Shown here: piece by piece, positions 45,794 through 54,493 of the stretch
How positions within the stretch are numbered: position 1 is the first letter of the stretch
Layout of the letters: each line of letters opens with the position of its first letter
Made by a program: the position numbers and the translations under genes
The notes under the pieces: model-generated
Seen by the model: the letters and a program-made list of their open reading frames with translations, nothing else
Told to the model about the DNA's origin: nothing
Databases searched by the model: none
Assembly: GCF_003386235.1 (NCBI RefSeq)
Contig: NZ_QRDZ01000004.1
Span: forward strand, 310,001 to 374,000
From: Cohnella phaseoli
GTDB lineage: Bacteria; Bacillota; Bacilli; Paenibacillales; Paenibacillaceae
Direction: 5' to 3'
DNA: 64,000 nucleotides

Positions 45794-46726
45794 ATGAGCG
45801 CAAACACGGGCATTAAAACGTATTCCGGGCACGGAAGGAAGCGAAGGCAATTCATTCTATACTGGCTGAGAGAATGGTCGTCGTGGCTGCTGATCGTTCC
45901 GACGCTGTTGTTTTTCTTTTTCTTCTCCTGGCAGCCGCTGTTCCAGGGGATCGTGCTTTCTTTTTTCCGCACGGAGGGCTTTAAGGGAGTCGAATGGAAC
46001 GGCGTGCAAAACTATATCGACGTCATGCAAAATTCGGTGTTCCAACAAACGCTGATCAATACGTTCGTCTACGTGTTATGGTCGCTGGTCATCGGATTTT
46101 TCGTTCCAATCGTCGTCGCTATCGCGATCAACGAGATGAGGCACTGGGGGTCGGCTTTCCGCTTCTCGGTTTATTTTCCCAACATGGTGCCGGGCATCGC
46201 CGCCGCGCTGATGTGGATGTTCCTATTCAACCCGGGAGAGGGCGGCGTGCTTAACATGCTGCTCGGCTGGTTCGGGCTGCCGTCGCAGGAATGGCTGCAA
46301 AATCCGGACATGACGATCTTCCTGATCATTCTGACGATCACATGGCGGAACTTCGGGGCGACGACATTGCTGTACCTCGCCAGTCTGCAAGGCATCAACA
46401 GCGAGCTGTACGAGGCCGCTTCCATCGACGGCGCGGGCATCTGGAGGAAATTCCGCAGCATCACGTTGCCGCAGATCGCCCCGATGATCAGTCTGATGCT
46501 GATTCTGCAGGTAAGCGGCGTGTTCCAGGTGTTCAACGAGCCGCTCGTCATGACGGAGGGCGGTCCTAGCAATGCGTCGATGTCGCTCATGCTGCAAAGC
46601 TATTTCTACGCTTTCCGCTATTTCGAAGCGGGCCACTCGCTCGCGCTCGGCGTCGTCACCTTCGTCATTCTGATGCTGCTGACGATCGTGTATTTCAAGC
46701 TGGAGAAGAAATGGGAAAGGGAGTAG
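45794..46726 (+). CDS. Sugar ABC permease of transporter 3, LplB/MalF type
   Basis: The protein has 310 residues from ATG 45794; an in-frame start at 45731 would lie upstream of the predicted transcription start. First membrane segment LLIVPTLLFFFFFSW, several others, and the ATPase-docking loop YEAASIDGAGIWRKFRSITL near residue 206. Followed by the MalG-type gene after 10 bp. No ATPase is present in the cluster. Confidence 0.92.
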   Translation: MSANTGIKTYSGHGRKRRQFILYWLREWSSWLLIVPTLLFFFFFSWQPLFQGIVLSFFRTEGFKGVEWNGVQNYIDVMQNSVFQQTLINTFVYVLWSLVIGFFVPIVVAIAINEMRHWGSAFRFSVYFPNMVPGIAAALMWMFLFNPGEGGVLNMLLGWFGLPSQEWLQNPDMTIFLIILTITWRNFGATTLLYLASLQGINSELYEAASIDGAGIWRKFRSITLPQIAPMISLMLILQVSGVFQVFNEPLVMTEGGPSNASMSLMLQSYFYAFRYFEAGHSLALGVVTFVILMLLTIVYFKLEKKWERE

Positions 46727-46736
46727 TGATGCGTGT

Positions 46737-47621
46737 ATGAAAACAGGTAAAGGCTCCGGCATCATCGGGGATTTGGAGTACAAGCTGCCCGGGGTTAAGC
46801 TCGTCTACTGGCTGATCTTCGCGGGCATGCTCATCGTCTCGGCTGTGTGCATCCTTCCGGCCTTATGGGTCATTCTGTCCAGCTTTAAGGACATCAAGGA
46901 GTTTTACGCCGTTCCGCCGACGATTATTCCGCGATCGTTCCATGTCGAAAAGGTGTGGCAGACGTGGAATGAGTTCAGATTTATGAAGTATTATGTCAAT
47001 ACGGGTTACCTGACCCTCGGAGCGGTCGTATTCTGCCTGCTGTTCAACGGCTTGGCGGGCTACTTCTTCTCGAAGTTGAAACCGCGAGGCAGCGCGTTTA
47101 TTTTCCTGCTCATTCTGTGGACGGTGCTGCTGCCCAATACGGTCGGCATGGTTCCGCTGTTCAGCAATATCGTCGATTTTCCGCTGCTGCATCTAAACCT
47201 GACAAACACATACTGGCCGATGTGGTTCATGGCCGCGGTTAATCCGGTGACGATTCTCATCTTCAAAAACTTTTTCGATACGATTCCCGTTTCGCTGATC
47301 GAGGCGGCGCGCATCGACGGAGCGACGAAGCTCGGTATCTTCTTTCGCATCGTGCTCCCATTAAGCGTACCGGTGCTCATTACGATTACGATATTGACGA
47401 TCAACGGGGTGTGGATGGATTTCTTCTGGCCTTATATGGTATTGAAGGACCAGTCCAATTGGACGGTCATGGTGGCGATCTACAATCTGAAGTCGACGCT
47501 TCCTATGGATATCCAGTTCGTGGCATTGACGTTTGCGATCGTGCCGCCAGTGCTGCTGTTTCTCATTTTCCAACGCTATATTATGCAGGGCTATGCGATC
47601 GGCGGGGGCATCAAGGGATAG
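46737..47621 (+). CDS. Sugar ABC permease of transporter 3, MalG type
   Basis: This 294-residue permease has membrane segments from about residue 18, the docking loop EAARIDGATKLGIFFRIVLP near 189 and the C-terminus GYAIGGGIKG typical of the family. Partner of the 45794 protein. The binding-protein gene follows after a 149-bp gap with its own promoter box. Confidence 0.93.
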   Translation: MKTGKGSGIIGDLEYKLPGVKLVYWLIFAGMLIVSAVCILPALWVILSSFKDIKEFYAVPPTIIPRSFHVEKVWQTWNEFRFMKYYVNTGYLTLGAVVFCLLFNGLAGYFFSKLKPRGSAFIFLLILWTVLLPNTVGMVPLFSNIVDFPLLHLNLTNTYWPMWFMAAVNPVTILIFKNFFDTIPVSLIEAARIDGATKLGIFFRIVLPLSVPVLITITILTINGVWMDFFWPYMVLKDQSNWTVMVAIYNLKSTLPMDIQFVALTFAIVPPVLLFLIFQRYIMQGYAIGGGIKG

Positions 47622-47639
47622 CGAATCCGGACAGATTAA

Positions 47640-47694
47640 CAAACCGTTTCGCAGTTTTGTCGCCTACTTGCGGCTCTGGGCCGCGTGATAGGAT
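47640..47694 (+). promoter_or_regulatory. TTCGCAG box 3 and -10 (binding-protein gene)
   Basis: CAAACCGTTTCGCAG (TTCGCAG from 47648) lies 41 bp upstream of TAGGAT (47689-47694). This gives the binding protein its own promoter besides read-through from the permeases. GGAAAGCGCTTTAC at 47711 is a partial cre match. Confidence 0.65.
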
Positions 47695-47770
47695 AAAGGT
47701 GCCGGCACCGGGAAAGCGCTTTACAAGAGCATTCAGCAAACGACTACGAAAAGAAGGTTGGGGGAAAAGC

Positions 47771-49249
47771 ATGAATTTCAGCAAAAGAAAAGGTTGGCAA
47801 TCGGTATTCATCCTACTGTGCGTCTTCGCCTTGGTAGCTGCGGGCTGCAGCAAGGGCGACAACGGCGGAAAGGGGAGCGTAAGCGGCTCGCCTTCCGCAT
47901 CGGCCAGCTCGACTCCGGCGGCAAGCGGTTCTTCCTCGCCGGAAGAGACAGATAAGCCGGTGACGATCAAGATCAGCAACTGGCCGAAGCCCAATGAAGA
48001 GGCGCAGGTCAAAATCTACGACGAATATGTCTCTCAAATGCAGCAGAAATATCCGTATATTACGTTGGAAAAGGACGAGTGGGGCTACGAGGTCAGCTCT
48101 TTCCTACCGAAGGCGGCGAGCGGCGAGCTGCCGAACGTATACGAGACGTTCTTCACCGAGGCCGACAAAATCATCAAGGCGAATTATTCCGCCGATATTA
48201 CCGAACTGCTCAATAAGCATGAATGGGCAAGCTCCTTGAATCCTGAGCTGCTCAAGCTGGTTCAGAAGGACGGCAAATATTACGGCATTCCGAAGGACGG
48301 CTACGTCGTCGGCCTGCTTTACAACGTCAACCTGTTCAAGGAAGCGGGACTGGTGGATGCGAACGGCGTGCCGATCTTCCCGAAAACGTATGAGGAGCTT
48401 GCCCAGACGGCCAAGACGATCAAGGACAAAACGGGCAAGGCCGGCTTCTTCTTCCCGACCAAAAACAATCAAGGCGGCTGGATGTTCATGAACGTTGCCT
48501 GGGCTTACGGCGCGGAATTCGAAAAGCAGGTTGACGGCAAATGGCAGGCGGTGTTCAACTCTCCGGAGGCGGTCGCGGCTCTGCAGTACGTCAAGGACTT
48601 GAAATGGAAATACGACGTGCTTCCGGCCAACAATCTGGTAGACATCGGCACGGACATGTTCCAGATGTTCGGAACGGACCAGGTCGGCATGAGCTTCGGC
48701 GTTCCGGACTGGGGCAACGCCATTATTCAAGGGTTCAAAATGTCCAAGGACAATCTGGCGATGTCGGCGCTGCCGGCTGGACCGCAGGGCAATGTGACGC
48801 TGCTCGGCGGCGGCCTGTACATGTTTGCTCCGCAGTCGACTCCGGAGCAGCTGGAGGCGACGTTCAAATGGCTGCAAGTAAAAGGCTTCTCCCCGCAGGC
48901 GACGCCGGAATCGCTCGCCGGTCTGGAGACGCAATCCAAGACGGCCAACGAGCAGGGCATGATCGTCGGACCTCACGGTCTGCGCGTCTGGATCAACGAA
49001 GACCGCATCAACGCGGAACAGGAAATCATCAAGAAGTATACGAACGTCAACATGGCGATGTTTGAAGACTATATGACCAACGGCGGCAACGGCTTGCGTC
49101 CGGAAGAGCCGGTCAACGCTCAGGAGCTGTACAAGACGCTTGACGTCGTTATCCAATCGGTGCTGACGAACAAGAACGCGGACCCGAAAGCTCTGCTGGA
49201 CAAGGCGGTTGCCGAGTTCCAGAAGGATTATCTCGATAAGGCGCAATAA
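47771..49249 (+). CDS. Sugar-binding lipoprotein of ABC transporter 3
   Basis: The protein has 492 residues from ATG 47771, which directly precedes a lipoprotein signal (VFILLCVFALVAAGC, Cys26) and a Ser/Ala/Pro linker; the frame is open far upstream but inside the permease gene. The binding domain is family 1 (LLYNVNLFKEAGLVDANGVP; GGWMFMNVAWAYGAEF). It serves the two preceding permeases. The palindromic element copy C starts 12 bp after the stop. Confidence 0.92.
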   Translation: MNFSKRKGWQSVFILLCVFALVAAGCSKGDNGGKGSVSGSPSASASSTPAASGSSSPEETDKPVTIKISNWPKPNEEAQVKIYDEYVSQMQQKYPYITLEKDEWGYEVSSFLPKAASGELPNVYETFFTEADKIIKANYSADITELLNKHEWASSLNPELLKLVQKDGKYYGIPKDGYVVGLLYNVNLFKEAGLVDANGVPIFPKTYEELAQTAKTIKDKTGKAGFFFPTKNNQGGWMFMNVAWAYGAEFEKQVDGKWQAVFNSPEAVAALQYVKDLKWKYDVLPANNLVDIGTDMFQMFGTDQVGMSFGVPDWGNAIIQGFKMSKDNLAMSALPAGPQGNVTLLGGGLYMFAPQSTPEQLEATFKWLQVKGFSPQATPESLAGLETQSKTANEQGMIVGPHGLRVWINEDRINAEQEIIKKYTNVNMAMFEDYMTNGGNGLRPEEPVNAQELYKTLDVVIQSVLTNKNADPKALLDKAVAEFQKDYLDKAQ

Positions 49250-49260
49250 GCTTGGTTAAC

Positions 49261-49478
49261 GGGGCTGTCTCATAGGCTCTTCGAGTTGCTCTAAAAGATA
49301 ATCGATAATAAAGGTGCAAGGTGTATATACCTCCCTCCGATGCTATACGCTCCTGAAATTTGATGGGTAAACCCGTTATAAGGTCATTTCAGGAGCGTAT
49401 GAGGCAGTCTCCGAGAGGTATATACACCTTACTTTATATATCAACCATCGCAAGCAAATCTGCCTATAAGACAGCCCC
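49261..49478. repeat. ~218-bp palindromic element, copy C
   Basis: Ends GGGGCTGTCTCATAGG and CCTATAAGACAGCCCC are near-perfect inverted repeats; inner arms GTGTATATACCTCC and GAGGTATATACAC pair; centre CGATGCTATACGCTCCTGAA ... GGGTAAACCC as in the other copies. It separates the binding-protein gene from a sensor-like gene whose start is 49 bp away. Confidence 0.88.
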
Positions 49479-49526
49479 GTTATGTCGTACAATGGAAAGA
49501 GGAACCCGGACGGAAGGAGGACGCGC

Positions 49527-50513
49527 ATGTTCAAAGCCTTGGACAAACGCATCAAGCTGATTCTGATCCTCGTCGTTCTTGTCTACATCGGCTTGGCCAG
49601 CTTTATCGTATTCGGCACGATCAAGGACCGAACGATGGACATGCAGCGCCAGCTCTCCGTCCAATATACCGAGCAGCAGAATAAAAACGCGCAGCTCTAT
49701 TTGCAGTGGCTGGAAGAAACGACGAGATTGGCCTTGAACCATCCCGGACTGCAGGAGGCACTAGCTTCCGAACGATACGACGATACGCTCGCTCCCGCCC
49801 TGGACGGACTCCGGTCATCGAATATGGATATTGCCGGAATCGTCATCTACGGAATCGAGGGAGCCGTTTATTCCACCAGCAACATTTCCGGAATCAAATC
49901 CTATTCCGCAATCAGGGAAGAGCCCGAGTTTGCCCGTTTTCTCGCCTCTGACGAAACGTCGAAGTGGCTCATCCAGTCTCCTTACAAGCTGGTTAGCTTC
50001 CCCGTCGATCCCCGCACGATGCTGTTCTATATCGAGAAAATTACGGACGCAAGCGGCCGAATGCAGGGCGTGCTGTTTCTGGAGTCGCCACTATCCAGGC
50101 TGCACGGTTTCTATCGCTCCGACGATCAGGCGATATCGGGCAATTCCCGAACGCTGTTTCTGACTGACGAAACCGGCGAACTGCTGGAGTCGGAAGGACT
50201 CGGCGACGAAAGAATCGAGGAAATCCGCGGTCTGGCGAACGAGCAGATGCCGGAGAACGGCATTCTGATGCGGGAGACGGAGAACGGTATCGTGCTTCTG
50301 TATCGGATGTACAAGTCGGAGGACCGCGTCGTCATCCTGATCGATACCGACAGGCTGGCCGACCAGTTGAACTGGCTCAAATACGCGCTGCTAATCGTGA
50401 ACGGTGCTATCGCGGCACTGTTCGTTTTCCTGATTTTGCAGCTATCGCGGAGCATTTCGGAGCCTCTGAAGCAGCTATACCGCAAAATGCGCCGAACGAT
50501 GCAGGAGCCTTGA
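49527..50513 (+). CDS. Membrane sensor protein without kinase domain
   Basis: The protein has 328 residues from ATG 49527, with GGAGG upstream. Membrane segment (IKLILILVVLVYIGLASFIVFG), a Cache-like extracellular domain (about 35-290), a second segment (LLIVNGAIAALFVFLILQL), and only the first turn of a HAMP-like region (SISEPLKQLYRKMRR) before the stop. It looks like the sensory half of a YesM-type kinase. It is convergent with a complete kinase. Either a truncated kinase or a dedicated accessory sensor; no kinase remnant is seen downstream on this strand. Confidence 0.85.
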   Translation: MFKALDKRIKLILILVVLVYIGLASFIVFGTIKDRTMDMQRQLSVQYTEQQNKNAQLYLQWLEETTRLALNHPGLQEALASERYDDTLAPALDGLRSSNMDIAGIVIYGIEGAVYSTSNISGIKSYSAIREEPEFARFLASDETSKWLIQSPYKLVSFPVDPRTMLFYIEKITDASGRMQGVLFLESPLSRLHGFYRSDDQAISGNSRTLFLTDETGELLESEGLGDERIEEIRGLANEQMPENGILMRETENGIVLLYRMYKSEDRVVILIDTDRLADQLNWLKYALLIVNGAIAALFVFLILQLSRSISEPLKQLYRKMRRTMQEP

Positions 50514-50571
50514 CGGCCCACCTCGGAAGTCTAAGCTTTAACGCTTCCTGGGAAAGTCAAGGCTCCTTTTT
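50503..50571. terminator. Bidirectional terminator containing both stop codons
   Basis: AGGAGCCTTGAC (50503-50514) pairs perfectly with GTCAAGGCTCCT (50556-50567), followed by TTTTT. The plus-strand sensor gene and the minus-strand kinase gene both end in GAG-CCT-TGA within the stem. Confidence 0.75.
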
Positions 50572-52320
50572 GATGCGGATATCGGCGGTCGTTCCTACGC
50601 CGGGTTCGCTTTGAATGGTGAGGCCGTACTCCCGCCCGTACTCCAGCTTGATTCTCTCGTCGACATTACGCAAGCCGTAGCCGCTCTGGAACAGCGTTTT
50701 GCCCGAATGCGGCGCGCCGTCCCCGCTGTCGGAGAAGCCGACGCCGTCGTCGACGACGGTGAAGACGATGTCCGGATCGCGGATTTCCCCTTTCACAACG
50801 ACGCGGCCTTTGCCGCGCTTCTCGCTGATCCCGTGCTTGATCGCATTTTCGACCAGCGGCTGCAGAATCAGCTTAAGCAGGCGAACCTTCATTAGCTCCT
50901 CCGGAATGTCGTACTCGACCTCGAACTTGTCGGGAAACCTCGTCTGTTCGACGGTCACGAAGCTTTGGACGAGCTTGATCTCCTCCTCCACCGGAATAAA
51001 CTTATCCCCTTTGTGCAGGCTGATCCGGAAAAAGGTCGCCAGCGACGAGATCAGCTTCTCGATCTCGGGCTGCTTCTTCAGACGGGCAATCCAGACGATG
51101 GCGTCCAGCGTGTTGTAGAGAAAGTGGGGATTGATCTGAGATTGCAGCGCGGTCAGCTCCATTTTTCGCTGCTTCTCCTTCTCCTCGTCGTTCTCTTGCA
51201 GCAGCTGGTTGATCCGGTTGACCATTTTGGCGTAGCTGCTCTCCAGCTCGCTGATCTCGTCGCCCTTCAGCAGAGGTCCGGTCAGTCCCTTCAGCCCCGT
51301 CTTGCCGAACAGGTTCAGCTTAGTCTTCAGTCGGGTAACCGGATGCGTAATTTTTTTCGCCAAGAAAACGGATAGGACGAGAAGGAAGACGAACGTCAGT
51401 CCCGCGAATAGCAGTGCGTACCGGTTGCCCTCGTCGATGGCGACGAACAGCTCGCGGCTGGACAGCACGCTGACGAACCGCCAATTGACGTCGAAAGCGT
51501 CCAGCTTCCGGTTCAGCGGATAGGTGATCATGAAAAAGGTTTTTCCGTCCAACTCCACGTTCCGGTAACCGGCCTCGCGGTCGGGATACAACACGTCGGT
51601 AGGCGACAGGACGCTTCCGATCCGGTTCGGATCGGGATGGGAGATGACGACGTCTTTGTCGGACACGAGGAAGGAGTAGCCGAGTCCCTCGAAGCTGGCG
51701 CGATGCAGGTTGAGCAGTACCGACTCCTTGATATAGACGACCAAGGTGCCGATATTCTGGCCGGTGTTGAAATTGCGGAATTTCTGCCCGAACGGAATAT
51801 AAGCGTTGCCGAGCTCGTCCCGCTTGATCGGGCCAACGACCGGCTTGCCGGATTGCTCGATGCGGTTCAGCAGCAGCCGGTCGGGCTCCTCGATCGGCAT
51901 GTCGTCCGGCTGGAAGCGGTACGTCTTGCCGTCGCGGGTCAGGATCATGACATCGCCGACCATCTCGTTGCCGGCGATCATCCGCTCGATAATGCCGCGA
52001 ATTCGGCCGCTCTTCTCCGGTTCCGACAAAACCTCGTCTCCGATCGTCTTATAGATGTCGGAATTGACGAGGAAGCGCAGAGACAGCATCTGGATATCGT
52101 ACACCATCAGCTCGATGCCGATGCCGACCTCCCGCTGGGTTTGCGCGATGTGGCTGTTCATGTTTTTCTTCAAATAATAATTCGAGAACAGGTTGAACAC
52201 CAGCAGCACAAGACAGAGATGGACGGCAAAGCCGGCGAGCAGCACGAGCACGATCCGGTTTTTAATATTCAACCTGCGGAGCGACGATTGCAGCTTGTTG
52301 GCAGTTCTGCTCGCGTTCAT
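50557..52320 (-). CDS. YesM-type sensor histidine kinase
   Basis: This 587-residue protein has a first membrane segment (IVLVLLAGFAVHLCLVLLVF), a Cache-like extracellular domain, a second segment (YALLFAGLTFVFLLVLSVFL), HAMP, the kinase motif LQSQINPHFLYNTLDAIVW and a HATPase_c domain (LVENAIKHGISEKRGKG; VVDDGVGFSDSGDG; GYGLRNVDERI). It is downstream of the response regulator with an ATGA overlap. Likely senses the sugar imported or degraded by this gene region. Confidence 0.93.
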   Translation of the reverse strand: MNASRTANKLQSSLRRLNIKNRIVLVLLAGFAVHLCLVLLVFNLFSNYYLKKNMNSHIAQTQREVGIGIELMVYDIQMLSLRFLVNSDIYKTIGDEVLSEPEKSGRIRGIIERMIAGNEMVGDVMILTRDGKTYRFQPDDMPIEEPDRLLLNRIEQSGKPVVGPIKRDELGNAYIPFGQKFRNFNTGQNIGTLVVYIKESVLLNLHRASFEGLGYSFLVSDKDVVISHPDPNRIGSVLSPTDVLYPDREAGYRNVELDGKTFFMITYPLNRKLDAFDVNWRFVSVLSSRELFVAIDEGNRYALLFAGLTFVFLLVLSVFLAKKITHPVTRLKTKLNLFGKTGLKGLTGPLLKGDEISELESSYAKMVNRINQLLQENDEEKEKQRKMELTALQSQINPHFLYNTLDAIVWIARLKKQPEIEKLISSLATFFRISLHKGDKFIPVEEEIKLVQSFVTVEQTRFPDKFEVEYDIPEELMKVRLLKLILQPLVENAIKHGISEKRGKGRVVVKGEIRDPDIVFTVVDDGVGFSDSGDGAPHSGKTLFQSGYGLRNVDERIKLEYGREYGLTIQSEPGVGTTADIRIKKEP

Positions 52321-53543
52321 TGGCTTTTAGCGAACTCGCTTGGAGGCATTCCGGTCATCTTCTTGAACACCTGGCTGAAATACTTCGAATCGCCGAAGCC
52401 GACCAGATAGCCGACCTCGTAGACGCGGTATTTCGGGTCGCGGAGCATGCGCTTGGCCATCTCGATCCGGTATTCGGTCAGACATTCGGAGAACGTCTTA
52501 TCCAGCTCCTTGCGAAACAGATGCATCAGATGCGTCGGACTGACGTACACTTCGGCGGCTACCTTCTCCACCGTGACGTTATCCGCATAATGGGTGCGAA
52601 TATAGGCAAGCGCGGCGCGTATCTCGCGCCGGTAGCCGTCTTCCGCTCGCTCGCCCGCCATCAGGACGCGGGCATGGCCGGAGGACGCTCGGTCGGCGGC
52701 GGAGGCAGCCGCGTCGTATGAGACGTGAAGCTCCTCCCACCGAGTCGCCTGGGTGCCGATGCCTATGGAGATTTCATCGACGGCATGCGCCAGATCCTCT
52801 CCAAGGGATCGTATGCGTGATACGGCGGAATCCGCGTCTTCCCCGAGGGAGACAATGGCCGTCCACTGGCGCGGACTCGTTCGCAGACAGGCCAGTGTTT
52901 TTAATGTATGCGCTTCCGCGTGGTGTATAATTTGCTGTTGCAAAGCGGTCGCCGATTCGAGGGAAGCGGACTCCTCCGGCTTGGCTGCGGAAATTACAAC
53001 CGCAACGAGCGGGAAGATGTCGGCGGGATCGAGCTCCAGCAGCGCGAGTTTCTCGCGCAGCGCATTTTCGTTGGGGAGCTCTCCGAGCAGAAGATCATGC
53101 CAGAACCGGCCGGCGATCGTGCCGAGCTCCCGGCTTAGTAGGCCAAGCCTCTCGGAGGCCGATTGGCGATCCTTCGCCTCCCGGCCGACCTTCAGGACGG
53201 CCTCGGCCAATTGTTCGATATCGACGGGCTTCAGCAAGTAGGTGGAAGCGCCGTACTGCATCGCCGTCTGGGCGTATTGGAATTCGTCGTACCCGCTCAG
53301 AACGATAATGCCCGAGTCGAGCTTATGTTCCTTGAGCTTGGCGATCAGCTCCAGTCCGTTCATATAGGGCATGCGGACATCGGTGATGATCACATCCGGC
53401 CGATGAAGCAGCGCCAGCTCCAAGCCGTCTTCGCCGTTATCTGCCTGCCCGACGATTTCCACGCCGCGCTCCGACCAGTCGATCGTCTGGCAGATGCCCG
53501 CCCGTACTAGATATTCGTCGTCAACGACAAGCGTTTTCAACAT
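52317..53543 (-). CDS. YesN-type response regulator (REC + AraC HTH)
   Basis: The protein has 408 residues from ATG 53543 (GAGGTGA upstream). Receiver domain with DDE at 8-10 and Asp55 in ITDVRMP; C-terminal AraC HTH pair (VEKVAAEVYVSPTHLMHLFR; VYEVGYLVGFGDSKYFSQVF). It overlaps the kinase start by 4 bp. It is the only DNA-binding regulator encoded within 43-64 kb, making it the leading candidate to bind the repeated TTCGCAG boxes; this is inference from position. Confidence 0.93.
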   Translation of the reverse strand: MLKTLVVDDEYLVRAGICQTIDWSERGVEIVGQADNGEDGLELALLHRPDVIITDVRMPYMNGLELIAKLKEHKLDSGIIVLSGYDEFQYAQTAMQYGASTYLLKPVDIEQLAEAVLKVGREAKDRQSASERLGLLSRELGTIAGRFWHDLLLGELPNENALREKLALLELDPADIFPLVAVVISAAKPEESASLESATALQQQIIHHAEAHTLKTLACLRTSPRQWTAIVSLGEDADSAVSRIRSLGEDLAHAVDEISIGIGTQATRWEELHVSYDAAASAADRASSGHARVLMAGERAEDGYRREIRAALAYIRTHYADNVTVEKVAAEVYVSPTHLMHLFRKELDKTFSECLTEYRIEMAKRMLRDPKYRVYEVGYLVGFGDSKYFSQVFKKMTGMPPSEFAKSQ

Positions 53544-53659
53544 CGGGGTCACCTCGTTTATCATGCTGACTGCGTGATTTCATTGTATCATGCGCATGCC
53601 GAACATTTCGCTGGAAACGGCCGCAAATCCTCTCGGACGGAGACGGGTCGGCAGAAAAG

Positions 53660-53713
53660 CAAACCATTTCGCAGGATTGCTCCCTTCGGATGCCGGGGAG
53701 GGCGTGTTAGGAT
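53660..53713 (+). promoter_or_regulatory. TTCGCAG box 4 and -10 (SurA-like gene)
   Basis: CAAACCATTTCGCAG (TTCGCAG from 53668) lies 40 bp upstream of TAGGAT (53708-53713). Confidence 0.65.
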
Positions 53714-53745
53714 GAAGCCAAGCGTTGCGGAAGCGCTTTATCGGA

Positions 53746-54429
53746 ATGAGGTTTTGGATCGCGAAGCTTGGCGGAAAGAGGGTGTGGGGGATTTCGAAGC
53801 AGACGGGAAAAATCGCGCGCGGCCGCCGCTGGGCAGCGATCGTCCTGGCGGCCGTGGCGGCGGGGCTGCTCGCGATGTCGATCGCTTGGGCGCAAAGCCC
53901 GACCGGAACGTCCGGTGCGGCGTTGACCGTCGACGGCGAGGAGATTGCGGAAGCGGAGCTGAGGCTGCATATGGAGCGAAACCGGGCGCTGGTCGCCGAA
54001 GAATACAGAAGACAATTCGGCGCGGAGACGGACGGAGATTTCTGGACGAGGCGTTATGGCGACGGAACGCCGGGAGAGCGGCTGCGGGCTGTCGCGGGAG
54101 AGCAGGCGGTCAGAGCTAAGGTGGAGCAGATGATCGCCCGCGAGGCCGGCGTGCTGAACGACATCGGATACGATGCTTTCAGGCGGGCGCTGGAGACGGA
54201 AAACGAGAGAAGGGCCGAGGCCTCCGCATCCAAGCAGGTTGTCTACGGTCCGATCCGGTTCGAGCCGAACGTTTTTTACGGCTACTACATGAGCGGGATC
54301 AGGAACGCTGCGATTCGGGCGCTGCTGGACTCAGGGGAGCTGCGGGGGACAGAGAATGAGGCGCGCGGGGAGTACGAGGCTATGGTCGAGCGCAGGCTTG
54401 AAGCCGCGCACATCGAATGGAAGCGTTAA
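53746..54429 (+). CDS. SurA/PrsA N-terminal-domain-like membrane-anchored protein
   Basis: About 227 residues from ATG 53746; the start is uncertain because no good ribosome site precedes 53725, 53746 or GTG 53782. A hydrophobic anchor (WAAIVLAAVAAGLLAMSIAWA) is followed by a SurA_N-like helical region (LTVDGEEIAEAELRLHMER) and no recognisable PPIase domain. It ends 64 bp before the large beta-helix/SLH gene and shares the TTCGCAG-type promoter, so it may help fold or export that protein. Assignment is tentative. Confidence 0.7.
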   Translation: MRFWIAKLGGKRVWGISKQTGKIARGRRWAAIVLAAVAAGLLAMSIAWAQSPTGTSGAALTVDGEEIAEAELRLHMERNRALVAEEYRRQFGAETDGDFWTRRYGDGTPGERLRAVAGEQAVRAKVEQMIAREAGVLNDIGYDAFRRALETENERRAEASASKQVVYGPIRFEPNVFYGYYMSGIRNAAIRALLDSGELRGTENEARGEYEAMVERRLEAAHIEWKR

Positions 54430-54493
54430 TTAGGCGCAATAAGTAAGCGTTTCAACAAGAGGAGAAACAATCATCAGGAAATGGGGAATCGAA

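Noticed and set aside
47411..47770. Extended N-terminus for the third binding protein
   Set aside because: It would overlap the permease gene in another frame; the lipoprotein signal begins at 47771.
48104..49246. 380-codon minus-strand frame opposite the third binding protein
   Set aside because: Shadow of a well-supported lipoprotein gene; no recognisable domain.
49479..49526. Target-site duplication flanking palindromic copy C
   Set aside because: The flanks share only GTTA-like bases, too short to support a duplication.
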